From: Streptomyces nigrescens
GTDB lineage: Bacteria > Actinomycetota > Actinomycetes > Streptomycetales > Streptomycetaceae
DNA length: 64,000 bases
NCBI GenBank assembly: GCA_024349765.1
Contig: AP026073.1
Location: 3,534,001 to 3,598,000 of the forward strand
Reading direction: 5' to 3'
In this document: positions 36,481 through 46,123 of the stretch, piece by piece
How the letters are laid out: each line of letters starts with the position of its first letter
Position numbering within the stretch: position 1 is the stretch's first letter
The notes under the pieces: generated by a model
Databases searched by the model: none
What the model saw: only the letters and a program-made list of their open reading frames with translations
Told to the model about the DNA's origin: nothing
Made by a program: the position numbers and the translations under genes

Positions 36481-36832
36481 GCCGATGCGTACGCACCGCC
36501 GTGCGCACGTGGTGGGCGAGGTGGCGACGTCTGCGGTCGGGGGCCGGAGCCCTCAGTGTGATCCACATGCACGGAGCGTGCCCCATCTGCCCTTCGTTCG
36601 CGGGTAATTCGCACCTGATCCACATTTTCCTCCTTGAGCGATGACATGCGCAGGCCCTCGGTATATGGTTCGGCCACTGTCACCCAGGGTGGTGCTCTGG
36701 CCAACGGTTGATCCGATGGTTGAACGTCGCCGTGCCTGGGGTGCAGTGCCCTACCCCCCTCAAGCTCTGCCCGCGTGCACCGGACCCGGTCATGACCGAC
36801 CGGGTCCGTGCGCGCCGCTGAAAGGCATGCCC
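36481..36832. other. Intergenic region upstream of the metalloprotease
   Basis: About 350 bases without a supportable gene. It includes the 3' end region of the redox unit, an AT-richer stretch near 36605-36640 and 36660-36670 that may hold the promoter, and the hairpin listed separately at 36781-36808. Confidence 0.4.
36781..36808 (+). promoter_or_regulatory. Hairpin in the leader of the metalloprotease gene
   Basis: An 11-bp perfect stem (CGGACCCGGTC, 36781-36791, with 36798-36808) and a 6-base loop end 12 bases before the AAAGG ribosome site of the metalloprotease gene. It looks like a terminator but stands directly in front of a gene, so attenuation or mRNA protection is possible. Confidence 0.5.
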
Positions 36833-38560
36833 ATGTCCCGAATACGGGTCACCAGACCCGCCGCCCTGACCGCGCTGGCAGGCGTTGGAGCCTGTCTGGC
36901 GGTCGTCGTCGTGCCGTCCGCGTTCGCGGGTACGACCACCCCGACCGGCAGCACCTGTACGATCCGTCCCGCGGCGAAGGGCTCCGAGGCGCCGCTCAGC
37001 TGCCTCGGCGTCACCGCTTCTCTCGACCACCTGCCTGCTGTCGGCGAGCAGGCCACCCTCACCGTGAACGTCCGGGCGCAGGCCGACGTCAAGCACGCCG
37101 GGCTGTCGATCCAACTGCCGCCCGCGATCCGGGTGACTGGCAACGACTCCGGACTCACCGCACCCACAACGGACGCCTTCGGCCAGCGCACCAGTCGGAC
37201 GCTCGCCCTCACCCCCGGCACCCGCACCGTCAAGCTCAAGGTCAAGGCCGTCGCCGCCGGGCCCGCCCAGATCCAGGCGGACATCAGCGACATCGACCGT
37301 CCCGACCCGCGCCGCGCCGGGCACGACTCGTTGGAACTCACCGTCGGCACGTCCAAGGGCTCCTCCGACAAGGGCGTCTCGGTCACCAAGGCCGACGCGG
37401 CCCCGGTCCACCGCCCCGGCTCCGGCACCCGCAAGGCGCGCCCGGTCACCCCCAAGGCCGGCCCGGCTCCTGTCTCTTCCCGTGCCTCGGCTGCCTCGGC
37501 CCCGGCCTCCCGGCGCTCCGCCGCCGCGACCGCGTCCAACGCCCAGGTCTGCGTCGGCGGCACCTTCCGCAACCGATTCCAGTCCGCCGAGGGCGGCAGT
37601 TGGAACGGCAAGGCCAACCGGGACGAGCCGGTCAGCAACGTCAACATCACCCTGTGGGGCAAGCCGACCGCCAACAGCGGTACGCAGAAGCTCGCCACGG
37701 GGATGACCGGCAACGGCGACGGCAGGTTCAACCTCTGCTACGCCCCGAGCGGCTCCGTCATCTCCCAGGCCTGGGTGGAATTCCAGACCCAGGCCGGCCG
37801 CATGTGGTCGGTGGTCGACGGCAGCGGCCGCCTCTACTCCACCGCCACGTACTCGCTGAACAACATCTCGGGCAACACCAGCCTGGGCAACGTGTACGCC
37901 AACGAAGGACAGAGCCGTGCCTGGCACGCGCTCGACACCCTCAACAAGCTGTGGTGGAACCGCGGTTCCACGACCAACTGCTGGGCGAGCAGCCAGCAGG
38001 ACGGCCGCTGCACCCCCATCACCGTCCAGTGGTACCCCGGCTCCACCGACGGTACGTACTGGACCACCAGCGACGACAAGATCCACCTCGCGGACAGTGA
38101 CCCCGACTCCGAGCACACCACCGTCCACGAGGCGGGCCACGCCCTCATGGGCAAGCTCTACAAGGGCTGGTGGCCGAACGTGAGCAACTGCTCGCCCCAT
38201 TACGTCAATCGCACCTCCTCCACCAGCTGCGGCTGGACCGAGGGCTTCGCCAACGCGGTGGCGTTCCACACCTTCAACGACACCACGTACTACTGGGGCA
38301 ACGGCAGCTCCATGAACCTCGCCAATGACCGCGCCACGAACGGCATCGATCCGGGCGACGCCTGCGAGGCCCGCGTTGCCACCGCGTTGGTCGACCTGTG
38401 GTCCAAGGTCGACGGCGGCTGGACGAAGAGCAACAGCATGATGTCCCGGACCTGGCAGTCCAGCTTCCGTGAGTACTTCGTCGACGACCGGCCCGATTAC
38501 GGCCTGGACAGCGGCTCGACGGCCCGGAACATCCTCTACAACCACACCATCCAGTACTGA
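36833..38560 (+). CDS. Secreted zinc metalloprotease-like protein (HEAGH)
   Basis: A 575-residue exported protein. A signal peptide ([20 protein letters not shown], cut near VPSAFAG) is followed by a beta-rich region of about 170 residues that resembles adhesion/DUF11-like folds, an Ala/Ser/Pro linker, and a C-terminal catalytic part. His432-Glu-Ala-Gly-His436 is the zinc motif, and [15 protein letters not shown] some 30 residues later offers the third ligand Glu. Several Cys pairs fit secretion. The second ATG (36833) is chosen because AAAGG lies 7 bases upstream. Substrate unknown; I do not recognise the exact peptidase family. Confidence 0.82.
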   Translation: MSRIRVTRPAALTALAGVGACLAVVVVPSAFAGTTTPTGSTCTIRPAAKGSEAPLSCLGVTASLDHLPAVGEQATLTVNVRAQADVKHAGLSIQLPPAIRVTGNDSGLTAPTTDAFGQRTSRTLALTPGTRTVKLKVKAVAAGPAQIQADISDIDRPDPRRAGHDSLELTVGTSKGSSDKGVSVTKADAAPVHRPGSGTRKARPVTPKAGPAPVSSRASAASAPASRRSAAATASNAQVCVGGTFRNRFQSAEGGSWNGKANRDEPVSNVNITLWGKPTANSGTQKLATGMTGNGDGRFNLCYAPSGSVISQAWVEFQTQAGRMWSVVDGSGRLYSTATYSLNNISGNTSLGNVYANEGQSRAWHALDTLNKLWWNRGSTTNCWASSQQDGRCTPITVQWYPGSTDGTYWTTSDDKIHLADSDPDSEHTTVHEAGHALMGKLYKGWWPNVSNCSPHYVNRTSSTSCGWTEGFANAVAFHTFNDTTYYWGNGSSMNLANDRATNGIDPGDACEARVATALVDLWSKVDGGWTKSNSMMSRTWQSSFREYFVDDRPDYGLDSGSTARNILYNHTIQY

Positions 38561-38594
38561 CACAGACACTGACTGCTGTCAGCTGGAGGGACCC

Positions 38595-38624
38595 ATGGAC
38601 CGGGCCGCAGGCGGCCCGGTCCAT
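38595..38624 (+). terminator. Hairpin terminator after the metalloprotease gene
   Basis: ATGGACCGGGCC (38595-38606) pairs perfectly with 38613-38624, and a further G-C pair closes a 4-base loop. It begins 35 bases after the stop codon and has no T-run. Confidence 0.7.
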
Positions 38625-38878
38625 GCGCGTGTTCCCACTGATTCCCACGGAAGGTCCCGTGTGCGTCGTGGGCAGCGGTTCTGGGGCCGGCCAGGCCCTT
38701 CAGGGCCCCCGCATCGGCCTGGGGGACCGCTCCTCCTTCCGCCGTGCGGCGGAGGCGTACCGGCCTGTGGTGCGATGTGGCGATACGGGTGCGGACGGCA
38801 CCGTGGTGAGCAGCCGGGAACCTCCCGGGTGACGGACTCGATGACGGTCCGCCCACGCCACTTCCGTTGGAGGAAGCC

Positions 38879-39502
38879 ATGCTCCCCACTCGCGCCCGCA
38901 TTCGCCGCCCCTTCCTCGTCGCCGCCACGGCCCTCACCGTCGGCGCGGCGACCGCACTGACGCTGGGCACCACGGGCGCGGCCACCGCGGCCGAATCCGC
39001 CGCCGCAGCCCCCGCGGCAACCGGGGCCCATGCCGCCCGCCACACCGTCGACGAACCGCTGCTCAAGGGCTCGGCCAAGCTCAAGCGTCAGCCGGGCGAC
39101 AACGTCCACTTCACCATCGACGCCCATGGATTCGCCGACAAGGCACGCGGCACCTTCTACGTGAGCCACCACATCGGCAAGCAGTGGGGCGGCTACTTCA
39201 AGGGCCGTATCGACTGCCTGGTGACCGGTGGCCCGGTCGCCGTCGCCACCGGCATCGTGTCCGAGTCGCATTTCCGGGGCGCACCGGGCATGCCCACGAT
39301 CGGCGACCTCAAGGGCAAGCGGTTCGGCTTCACCGTGCTGGACGACGGCAAGAAGGACCGACTGGGCTACAGCTGGGCCATGGACGGCCTGCCGATGAAC
39401 AGTGTCGGCAAGTGCCTGGGCTCGGCCCCCTTCGAGACCCTGGCGAAGGGGGACTACACGGTTCACCACTGGATGCCGCCGCGCAAGCCCGCCAAGCACT
39501 GA
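38879..39502 (+). CDS. Secreted hypothetical protein
   Basis: A 207-residue exported protein of unknown family. The basic start MLPTRARIRRP and a hydrophobic stretch up to TAAESAAAA form the signal peptide. The mature part is beta-rich, with Gly/Lys-rich segments (SAKLKRQPGDNVHFTIDAHG, TFYVSHHIGKQWGGYFKG) and two Cys (RIDCLV, GKCLGS) likely to pair. A GGAGG site precedes the ATG. It is one of three neighbouring secreted products and converges with the hydrolase gene at 39582. No enzymatic motif was found. Confidence 0.72.
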   Translation: MLPTRARIRRPFLVAATALTVGAATALTLGTTGAATAAESAAAAPAATGAHAARHTVDEPLLKGSAKLKRQPGDNVHFTIDAHGFADKARGTFYVSHHIGKQWGGYFKGRIDCLVTGGPVAVATGIVSESHFRGAPGMPTIGDLKGKRFGFTVLDDGKKDRLGYSWAMDGLPMNSVGKCLGSAPFETLAKGDYTVHHWMPPRKPAKH

Positions 39503-39581
39503 CTATGGACGCCCGTACTGGACAGTGACGGCGTATCAGGTGTGGCGTGCCGGACCTGCCGCGACGGCATCGGAACGGCGT

Positions 39582-40871
39582 TCAGCGCACGAAGTGGATC
39601 TCCGGGAACCGGCGCGAGGGACCGTCGAGCAGGGGGCTCTGCCGGTGGCGCAGATGCTTGTCGAAGAAGGCCGCGAGGTAGGTGCGCTGGACTGCGATGG
39701 AGCGGTTGGGATCGATCGTGCCGAGTATCTGCACCAGTTGCTCAGGGGTCAGCCGGAACGCGCCCGCTGCCTGGGGGAGGAGGACCTGGTTGTCGACGAA
39801 GGAGTTGTGCGCGGAGCCGAGCAGTTTCAGGTCGAGGCGCTCTCCGTGCAGGTGGTCCCAGAACTTCGCCCAGCTCCGGTCGGTGTTGCGGTTGTGGTTC
39901 TGGGAACTGAACAGCAGGAAGGGGCGCTTGAGCGGCTGGTTGGTGGACGGCCCGAAGAATTGCCCGTCCAGGTTCGCGCCGGCGTCGATCCTGGAGTCCG
40001 CATGCATGGCCGCGGGCACCGCTCCTCCGCCGAGGGAAGCGCCGAACATCCCGATGCGGTTCATGTTCACGGCCTTGGAGAGTCCGTGGGGGAGCGGCTG
40101 GTGGTCCACGTCCGGATTGTGGCCGCGGGCGAGCGACGCCAGTTGATTGATGACGAAGTGGGTGTCCGCCGCCCGGACGGCGATCGTGTCGGACGAGTGG
40201 GAACCCGGCGGCATGGTGTTCACCTCCACCCGCCCGCCGGGGAACTCCACCTCGCTGGCATCGTGGGTGTGGTCGATGGTGACCACCATGTAGCCGCGAC
40301 TGGCCAGGTCCTGGGCGAGGGCGGTGCCCATCGCGCGGGGTGAGTGGAGCCCGGTCGAGTACAGCAGCACAGGCAGTTTGCCGGCCCCGCGGTCAACCGG
40401 TGCGCCGAGGTGTCCGGCAGTGGTGGGCAGGGTCACCGAGCCCGGCGGCACCTGCGCGCGGGCCAAGTAGTGTGCGGCGGCGGCTGGTTGCAGCCAGGGC
40501 GCGGCGGGGTAGCGGTCGGTGTCCGTGGCCGGGTACCACACCGAGACCATCAGCTCGCGCGGCTGATTGCCGGGCACCCACGGGTCCACGCGCGACGTGT
40601 CGCGCAGGTGGAGGTCGACCGTCCCGACGCGATGACGTCCGGTCGGCGCGGGGAGAGTCAGCTGACCTGGAACCGGCGCCGGGTCCAAGGCCGCTGCCGT
40701 GTCCGAGGACGGCGCAGTGTCCAAGGACGCTGCCGTGGCCAGGGGCGCACTGGTGGTCTTCTCCGCGGCGGTGGCCGGGGCGACCCCGGCGCCCAGAGCG
40801 AGGGTCAGCAACCCTGTGGTGCCGGCGACCCGGGCGCGCAACCGACTCTGGCGCCTTCGTGCGTGTTTCAT
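39582..40871 (-). CDS. Secreted alpha/beta hydrolase, PAF-acetylhydrolase-like
   Basis: A 429-residue exported hydrolase. The start at 40871 follows GGAGGGG and begins a signal peptide (RARVAGTTGLLTLALGAGVAPATA). The N-terminal ELMVSVWYPATD strand, the oxyanion-side STGLHSPR and the nucleophile elbow FGASLGGG recall PAF acetylhydrolase/polyesterase-like enzymes. SAHNSFVDN may carry the catalytic His. It likely cleaves lipid or polyester esters outside the cell. A Ser/Thr/Ala/Asp-rich linker follows the signal peptide. It converges with the secreted protein gene at 38879. Confidence 0.82.
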   Translation of the reverse strand: MKHARRRQSRLRARVAGTTGLLTLALGAGVAPATAAEKTTSAPLATAASLDTAPSSDTAAALDPAPVPGQLTLPAPTGRHRVGTVDLHLRDTSRVDPWVPGNQPRELMVSVWYPATDTDRYPAAPWLQPAAAAHYLARAQVPPGSVTLPTTAGHLGAPVDRGAGKLPVLLYSTGLHSPRAMGTALAQDLASRGYMVVTIDHTHDASEVEFPGGRVEVNTMPPGSHSSDTIAVRAADTHFVINQLASLARGHNPDVDHQPLPHGLSKAVNMNRIGMFGASLGGGAVPAAMHADSRIDAGANLDGQFFGPSTNQPLKRPFLLFSSQNHNRNTDRSWAKFWDHLHGERLDLKLLGSAHNSFVDNQVLLPQAAGAFRLTPEQLVQILGTIDPNRSIAVQRTYLAAFFDKHLRHRQSPLLDGPSRRFPEIHFVR

Positions 40872-41855
40872 GGGCAGCCCCTCCATGGTGGTGATCGCCT
40901 CGTGGCCAGCGATCGGCTGGCGATCAGCGTAGAGGGCAGTTTGCCATGGCTCTGCCAACCCATCGGAATGGGTAGGGAGTTATCCCCACGACGGTTGGTG
41001 AGCTGGGCGCTGCCGACGCGTCCGGAAATGCACGGTGGCGACTTCAACCCCGTCCGTTGCCGGTCCCCTGCGACCGGCCATTTCCCCGGAATCGTCTGCC
41101 CAGGCAACGACCTCTCGGTGTTCGTGGAGTCTGCCCTGAGGTGAGCGGCGTCGAGTGGCGATACGGGACACGGGCGGGAGGGATTTCCTGGTGCGACAGG
41201 TGGAAGCGGGCAGTGCGCGGCAGCTCGGGGCCCACGGCCAACCGTCGCAGCAGCAAAGGCCCGAGCTGACGGAGGGGCGGCGTAACCGGCCGCTCCGTCG
41301 CCTCGGCGCAGTGACTGTCGGGGTGTCATCCCCGGTCAGAGGGCCTCTTCTGGAGCGACTGATTCACGCCAACATGGAGTGGCGGCCAGCGGATCCGGGA
41401 TTTCGGCAGCGTTGCTCATCGTTTTCACTGAGCGTTTTTGTTACGCGGCAGTTCGTGACCGCTGGGGCTCGCCGGCGGTCCCTGCGGGTTAGTGGATTCT
41501 CCGAGAGGGTGCGCTTTCGGGGGCGGTCTTCGGACGGGTACGCCACCGTGTGTGACTTGGCGAATGCGGACGGAAAGGTACAGGCAATTACCCCTGCCTG
41601 ACAGGGTCGTTGGGAATTGCGCCACACCGGAGACGAGACCGGAGAGGCATAAGCTACCTTTCCCGAGAGCGAGTTGAGTGCAGTTCCTGTGAGCCGGTAT
41701 ACAGGGCCCAGCACGAAAAGACTTGTGATTATCTTGTGCCCCCGTATTCATTCTGGGCGAGTCGCCGCACGGCCATCCCCACACGCCGAGAGGACGCTGC
41801 TCTGCACGCTGTTGCCCGCGCGCCCCGCCCGCACCGCACCCGACGCCGCGCCGAC
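40872..41855. other. Long non-coding region before the pgs-like operon
   Basis: Almost 1 kb without a supportable gene between divergent transcription units. The right third (about 41400-41760) is clearly less GC-rich, with TTTTTGTTACG, GTATACAGG and GTATTCATTC segments, and probably holds the promoter and a 5' leader of the envelope operon. Frames open here (for example 41155-41601) lack ribosome sites and recognisable products. No known riboswitch was recognised. Confidence 0.4.
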
Positions 41856-44174
41856 ATGCCTCTGCTCGGAGGCGTCCGCCCACCGATCGCCGCACTGCTC
41901 TGCGCCCTGCTGGCAGTCGCCGGGTTCACCGCACTCGGTCTCGGTACCGTTCACGAACAGGATGTCCCACAGGCGCTACGCGACAACGAACGCCAGATCG
42001 CCGAGGACGCCGCCGACTCGGTCGGGACCTCCATCGACGCCAGGGCCACGGCAGTGCGCCGCGCGGCGGCGTCGGACGCCGCCGCCGGCAGCACTCCGGC
42101 GGCGCTGCTGCGGTCCCTTCTCCCGACCAGGCACCCTGCCGGAGGCGGTGTGCTGCTCGACCCGCGCACGGGCCGACCGCTGGCGGTCAGCGGCGAAACC
42201 GTGCCGCTGACCGGGGTGGATGCGGCGGCGCTGGTGCGGCCCGATACCGCCAACATCGCGCCGCGGCTGGTCCTTTCGGGCAGTGGCGAACCGCGGCTGT
42301 TGCTCTTCGCCCGGGTGGCCGTCCCCGCACCGGGCACCAAGCAGGACGAGAACCAGGATCAGACAGGCGACCTGAGCGGCAATCGGAACGAACGCCAACT
42401 CCTCCTCGTCGTCTCGGAAAAGGTCGCTGCTCCCTCGGTGTACGGAGTGGGGCGCACCGGCCAACTGGTGGACCGGAACGGCAAGGTGCTTGCCACCGCC
42501 GCCACCACCGGCCCGGCGCTGGCGCTCCGTACCGACCACCGTGCGCTGCCGGCCGCTGCGGTGAACGCCGCGAACGCAGGTCTCCACACCGGCGACGTCT
42601 CCGGCAGCGTGCTCGGCGACGGTCGCGACGGGCAGCGCAGGGTCACGGGGTGGGCATCGGTCGCCGCGGCGGACGGCAAGGGCGACACATCGGGCCTGGG
42701 ACTGACTGTCCTCACGGCCAGGGATGTGCCCCCGGCGAAGGAGGCAGCCGACCATACCTGGTTCGCCCTCGTGACCGCGGGTGCCCTGGTGGTGATCGCC
42801 GTGCTGGTCACCCTGGTGCTGTGGAGGGGCGTGCAGCGTGCCCTGCTGCGGCTGCATCTGTCCGCTGCCCGGCTGGCCAGGGCGGTCGGCGAGATGCCCG
42901 CGGGGAGTGCGGAGTTGGGGCGTCCGGTGCCGGTCGTCGCGTTCGGCGAGCCCGGCAGGGTCGGCCGGGCATTGGAATCGATACGCCGCCAACTGCTCGG
43001 CGAGACCGGACCGGAACCCCTGCCGCCGGTGCGGCGCCGTCCCGGTGTCCGGGCTCTGGTCCTTGTCTGCGCACTCGTGATCGCCGCATGGGGGACGCCG
43101 CTGCTGTTCCTGCTCAACCGCGTACCGGCAGGCAAGGCAGTACCGGCAGCCGCCGTCGCCGACCAGCAGGCCCGCACCGAGGCCGCCGCTGACCGGGTGC
43201 AGCGATCCCTCGGCCGGAGCTGCACCGACCTCGCGGCGGCGGCGTCAGCGATCTCCGGTGCGCCACGCGAGCGGGCGGCGGAGGTGCTGCGACGCGAACG
43301 CGCCGACCACCCCACGTTCCGGTCGCTGTACGTGCTGGACCGCACCGGAGCCGTCGTGCTCCGAGTGGGCAAGCAGCCACTGCGCACCCTCGACCATACG
43401 CCGGCCGGCGACGGAATCATCCAGGCCAACACCTCGGGCACGATCCCCGCGATCGCCGCCTACGCCCACATCCCGGCGGCCCGCAAGGCCAAGAGCACCG
43501 AGGACGCCGTCCCGGCGGTCGTCGTCGCCGAGATCGGCGTGAACGCGCTGAACTCCCAGGTCGCGCGACAGGGGCTGGGCAGTGTGTGGCTGACCGACGA
43601 GCGCCAGAGGGTGCTCGCGGCGAGCATCGGCTTCCAAGCCTTCCAGGCTCTTCCCCACCGGGGCCTCACCCGTCTGGTGGCCAGGACCGAGGCGGCCCCC
43701 GGCAGCGCGGGCGGCCCGGCATCGGCCGTACTGCACGCCGGGACGGCCCCGGGCGAGGGCCCGTCGATCGCGGCCGCAGCGCCACTGGCACGGAAGGGAC
43801 CGGTCGCCGCACTCGGCTGGCGGGTGGTTTCCGCCGAGCCCGCCGCAGCGCTCAAACTGGCGGCCTATCAGCTGCAAGCACGGACCATGCTGGCCGGTCT
43901 GCTCGCCCTGTCTGTGGGGGTGGCATGTCTGGGCTGGCTGCACATCGTGGTGGTCAGGCCGCTGCGCGCCGTCACCAGATGCGCCGAGCGGCTGGCCGGC
44001 GGTGACCGTCGCACCGTGCTGTACCCGGTCCACCACGACGAGTGCGGCTCGGTCACGCGCAGCCTGGAACTGCTCCGGCAGGCACTGGTGGACCGGGACC
44101 GCGGCGGCGGAAGCGCGTATGTGGCCCCTGTTCCTGCCCCCTCGTTCCCGCGCGGCGGCCCGCCGCAGCAGTGA
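41856..44174 (+). CDS. Membrane protein with two extracellular and two HAMP-like domains
   Basis: About 772 residues from the ATG at 41856 (start uncertain; no clear ribosome site). Helix 1 lies near residues 8-30, then an outer domain of about 270 residues. Helix 2 (HTWFALVTAGALVVIAVLVTLVLW) leads to a HAMP-like segment. Helix 3 (VRALVLVCALVIAAWGTPLLFLL) is followed by a second outer domain of about 250 residues that resembles a Cache sensor, and helix 4 leads to a HAMP domain (VRPLRAVTRCAERLAGGD). There is no kinase or cyclase domain. It starts the pgsB-pgsC-glycosyltransferase operon, so it may sense or organise polymer synthesis. Confidence 0.75.
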   Translation: MPLLGGVRPPIAALLCALLAVAGFTALGLGTVHEQDVPQALRDNERQIAEDAADSVGTSIDARATAVRRAAASDAAAGSTPAALLRSLLPTRHPAGGGVLLDPRTGRPLAVSGETVPLTGVDAAALVRPDTANIAPRLVLSGSGEPRLLLFARVAVPAPGTKQDENQDQTGDLSGNRNERQLLLVVSEKVAAPSVYGVGRTGQLVDRNGKVLATAATTGPALALRTDHRALPAAAVNAANAGLHTGDVSGSVLGDGRDGQRRVTGWASVAAADGKGDTSGLGLTVLTARDVPPAKEAADHTWFALVTAGALVVIAVLVTLVLWRGVQRALLRLHLSAARLARAVGEMPAGSAELGRPVPVVAFGEPGRVGRALESIRRQLLGETGPEPLPPVRRRPGVRALVLVCALVIAAWGTPLLFLLNRVPAGKAVPAAAVADQQARTEAAADRVQRSLGRSCTDLAAAASAISGAPRERAAEVLRRERADHPTFRSLYVLDRTGAVVLRVGKQPLRTLDHTPAGDGIIQANTSGTIPAIAAYAHIPAARKAKSTEDAVPAVVVAEIGVNALNSQVARQGLGSVWLTDERQRVLAASIGFQAFQALPHRGLTRLVARTEAAPGSAGGPASAVLHAGTAPGEGPSIAAAAPLARKGPVAALGWRVVSAEPAAALKLAAYQLQARTMLAGLLALSVGVACLGWLHIVVVRPLRAVTRCAERLAGGDRRTVLYPVHHDECGSVTRSLELLRQALVDRDRGGGSAYVAPVPAPSFPRGGPPQQ

Positions 44175-44187
44175 AGGACCGACTGAC

Positions 44188-45525
44188 GTGCTTTTCCTCT
44201 ACGTTGTGCTGCTGTTGAGCTGTGCCGCGCTGCTGGTCGCCGGCGTGCTGGAGCAGCGGCGCCACTACGCCGCGCTGGCGCAGATCCCCACTCGGGTGCT
44301 GGTCAACGGCATTCGCGGCAAGAGCTCGATCACGCGACTGTGCGCGGGGGCGCTGCGCGGCGGTGGTCTGGTCACCGTGGCCAAGACCACCGGCACCGCG
44401 GCCCGGTTCATCCACCCGGATGCCACCGAGGAGCCGGTGTACCGCAAGTTGGGCATCGCCAACGTCGTCGAGCAGATCGGCATCGCCCGGCGCGCGGCGG
44501 CATACCGTCCGGACGCTCTGGTGATCGAGTGCATGGCGGTGATGCCGGCACTTCAGGAGATCAATCAGGAGAAGCTGATCCGTTCCACCATCGGCGTGCT
44601 GTGCAACGTGCGCGAGGACCATCTCGCCGAAATGGGGCCGACGTTGGACGACGTGGCCCGTTCGCTGTCCCGGTCGATGCCGGTCGGAGGGGTCTGTGTC
44701 ACCGCCGAGCGCGAGCGGCTGCACATCCTCAAGGAGGAGGCGGACAAACGGAGCTGCCGCCTGATCTCGGTGGATCCGGAGTCGGTCACGGATGAGGAGC
44801 TGCGTGGGTTCAGTTGGTTCACGTTCAAGGAGAACGTCGCCATCGCGCTGGCAGTGGCCGAACTGCTCGGTGTGGACCGGGCCACCGCCCTGCGCGGTAT
44901 GTGGGACGCGCCGCCGGACCCCGGCGTGCTCTCCGTCGAGCGCTATCGCACACCGGACGGCAAACGGCTGCGCTTCGCCAACGTCTTCGCCGCCAACGAT
45001 CCCGAGTCGACGTTGATGAACGTCCGCCAGCTGGAGGACCTCGGTGCCATCCGCCGCCCGCTGAACGTGGTCATCAACTGCCGACCGGACCGGATCGAAC
45101 GCAACGGTCAGATGGGAGCGATCATCCCCGCCCTGGACCCGGAGGCGGTCCTGCTCATCGGGCATCCGACCAAGAGCGCCCGCGACGGCATCCCACCGGG
45201 CTGGTCGTCGGGGCGGGTGGTGGACCTGGGCGGCGACCGGCGCGACGCACCGGAGCTGACCCGCGCCATCCTCGCCGAACTGGGCCCGGATTCCTCGCTG
45301 GTGGCGGTCGGCAACATCCACGGCCAGGGCGAGCTGTTCCTGGAACACCTCGCCAAGCTGCCGGCTGACGACGCCGACGAGCCGCTTCCGGTCGCGCCGC
45401 CGCCGGAGCCGCAGCCGTTCAGCTGGGTGGCGTCGCTGAACCGCCCCAGGCCCCGCCCGCATCTCCCCAGTCCCGCCTCCGTCCACGCCGACGCCCGGTA
45501 CCGGTCGACAAGGAACCCCCTGTGA
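44188..45525 (+). CDS. pgsB: Poly-gamma-glutamate synthase ligase subunit, PgsB/CapB-like
   Basis: A 445-residue Mur-ligase-type ATP-dependent amide ligase with an N-terminal membrane anchor (residues 1-20). The P-loop NGIRGKSSITR is at about 40-50, followed by the family hallmarks KTTGTAARF, IECMAVMPALQEINQEKLI, NVREDHLAEMG and FANVFAANDPEST. PgsB/CapB joins glutamates through gamma-amide bonds with ATP. The GTG start follows AAGGA, 13 bases after the HAMP protein gene, and the stop overlaps the pgsC start. A Pro/Arg-rich C-terminal tail is longer than usual. The polymerised acid might not be glutamate. Confidence 0.9.
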   Translation: MLFLYVVLLLSCAALLVAGVLEQRRHYAALAQIPTRVLVNGIRGKSSITRLCAGALRGGGLVTVAKTTGTAARFIHPDATEEPVYRKLGIANVVEQIGIARRAAAYRPDALVIECMAVMPALQEINQEKLIRSTIGVLCNVREDHLAEMGPTLDDVARSLSRSMPVGGVCVTAERERLHILKEEADKRSCRLISVDPESVTDEELRGFSWFTFKENVAIALAVAELLGVDRATALRGMWDAPPDPGVLSVERYRTPDGKRLRFANVFAANDPESTLMNVRQLEDLGAIRRPLNVVINCRPDRIERNGQMGAIIPALDPEAVLLIGHPTKSARDGIPPGWSSGRVVDLGGDRRDAPELTRAILAELGPDSSLVAVGNIHGQGELFLEHLAKLPADDADEPLPVAPPPEPQPFSWVASLNRPRPRPHLPSPASVHADARYRSTRNPL

Positions 45526-46004
45526 TCCCCGTCAACGTCACCCCGCAGACCATCGCGCTGGGGATAGCCCTCGGACTGGTCTTCTCACTGGTCTGCTATC
45601 TGACCACCAACCTCTCTCCCGGCGGCATGATCACCCCCGGCTGGCTGGCGCTGACCCTCGTCACCGATGTAGTCCGGGCCGCGATGGTGATCGGGGTCAC
45701 CGCGCTCACCTATCTCGCGACCAAGCTGCTGCAGCGCCATGTGATCCTTTACGGGAAGCGGCTGTTCGCCGCCGTGGTGCTGTCCGCCGTGCTGCTCCAG
45801 ACCACGGTGCTGCTCGCGCTCCAGCACGAGTTCCCGCTCCTTTACACCGCCCAGACACTGGGCTTCATCGTGCCCGGCCTCATCTCGTACCAGTTGGTCC
45901 GCCAACCGTTGGCCGCCACCGTTATCTCCACCACGGCGGTGACCCTCGGCACCTATGTGGTGCTCGTCGCCGGGTTGCTGCTGGGAGCGCTGCCCACCGG
46001 CTGA
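45522..46004 (+). CDS. pgsC: PgsC/CapC-like membrane subunit
   Basis: A 160-residue protein with about five membrane helices, GTG start in the stop of pgsB (GTGA overlap). It has the characteristic NLSPGGMITPGWLAL segment near residues 30-45 and LGFIVPGLISYQLVRQ near 110-125, both seen in PgsC/CapC. It forms the membrane synthase with PgsB. No PgsA/CapA (polymer handling) or CapD (cell-wall anchoring) gene is seen nearby. Confidence 0.9.
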   Translation: MIPVNVTPQTIALGIALGLVFSLVCYLTTNLSPGGMITPGWLALTLVTDVVRAAMVIGVTALTYLATKLLQRHVILYGKRLFAAVVLSAVLLQTTVLLALQHEFPLLYTAQTLGFIVPGLISYQLVRQPLAATVISTTAVTLGTYVVLVAGLLLGALPTG

Positions 46005-46123
46005 GCCGCGCCGTGCCGCCCGCGTCCGCCGCGCCCCTCACACGTAGAGGAGGCCCTCATGGGTCCGCGAAACCGACGAACGATCACCGCACCCCAGCCC
46101 CACCTCCCGTGAGAGAACCTGCC

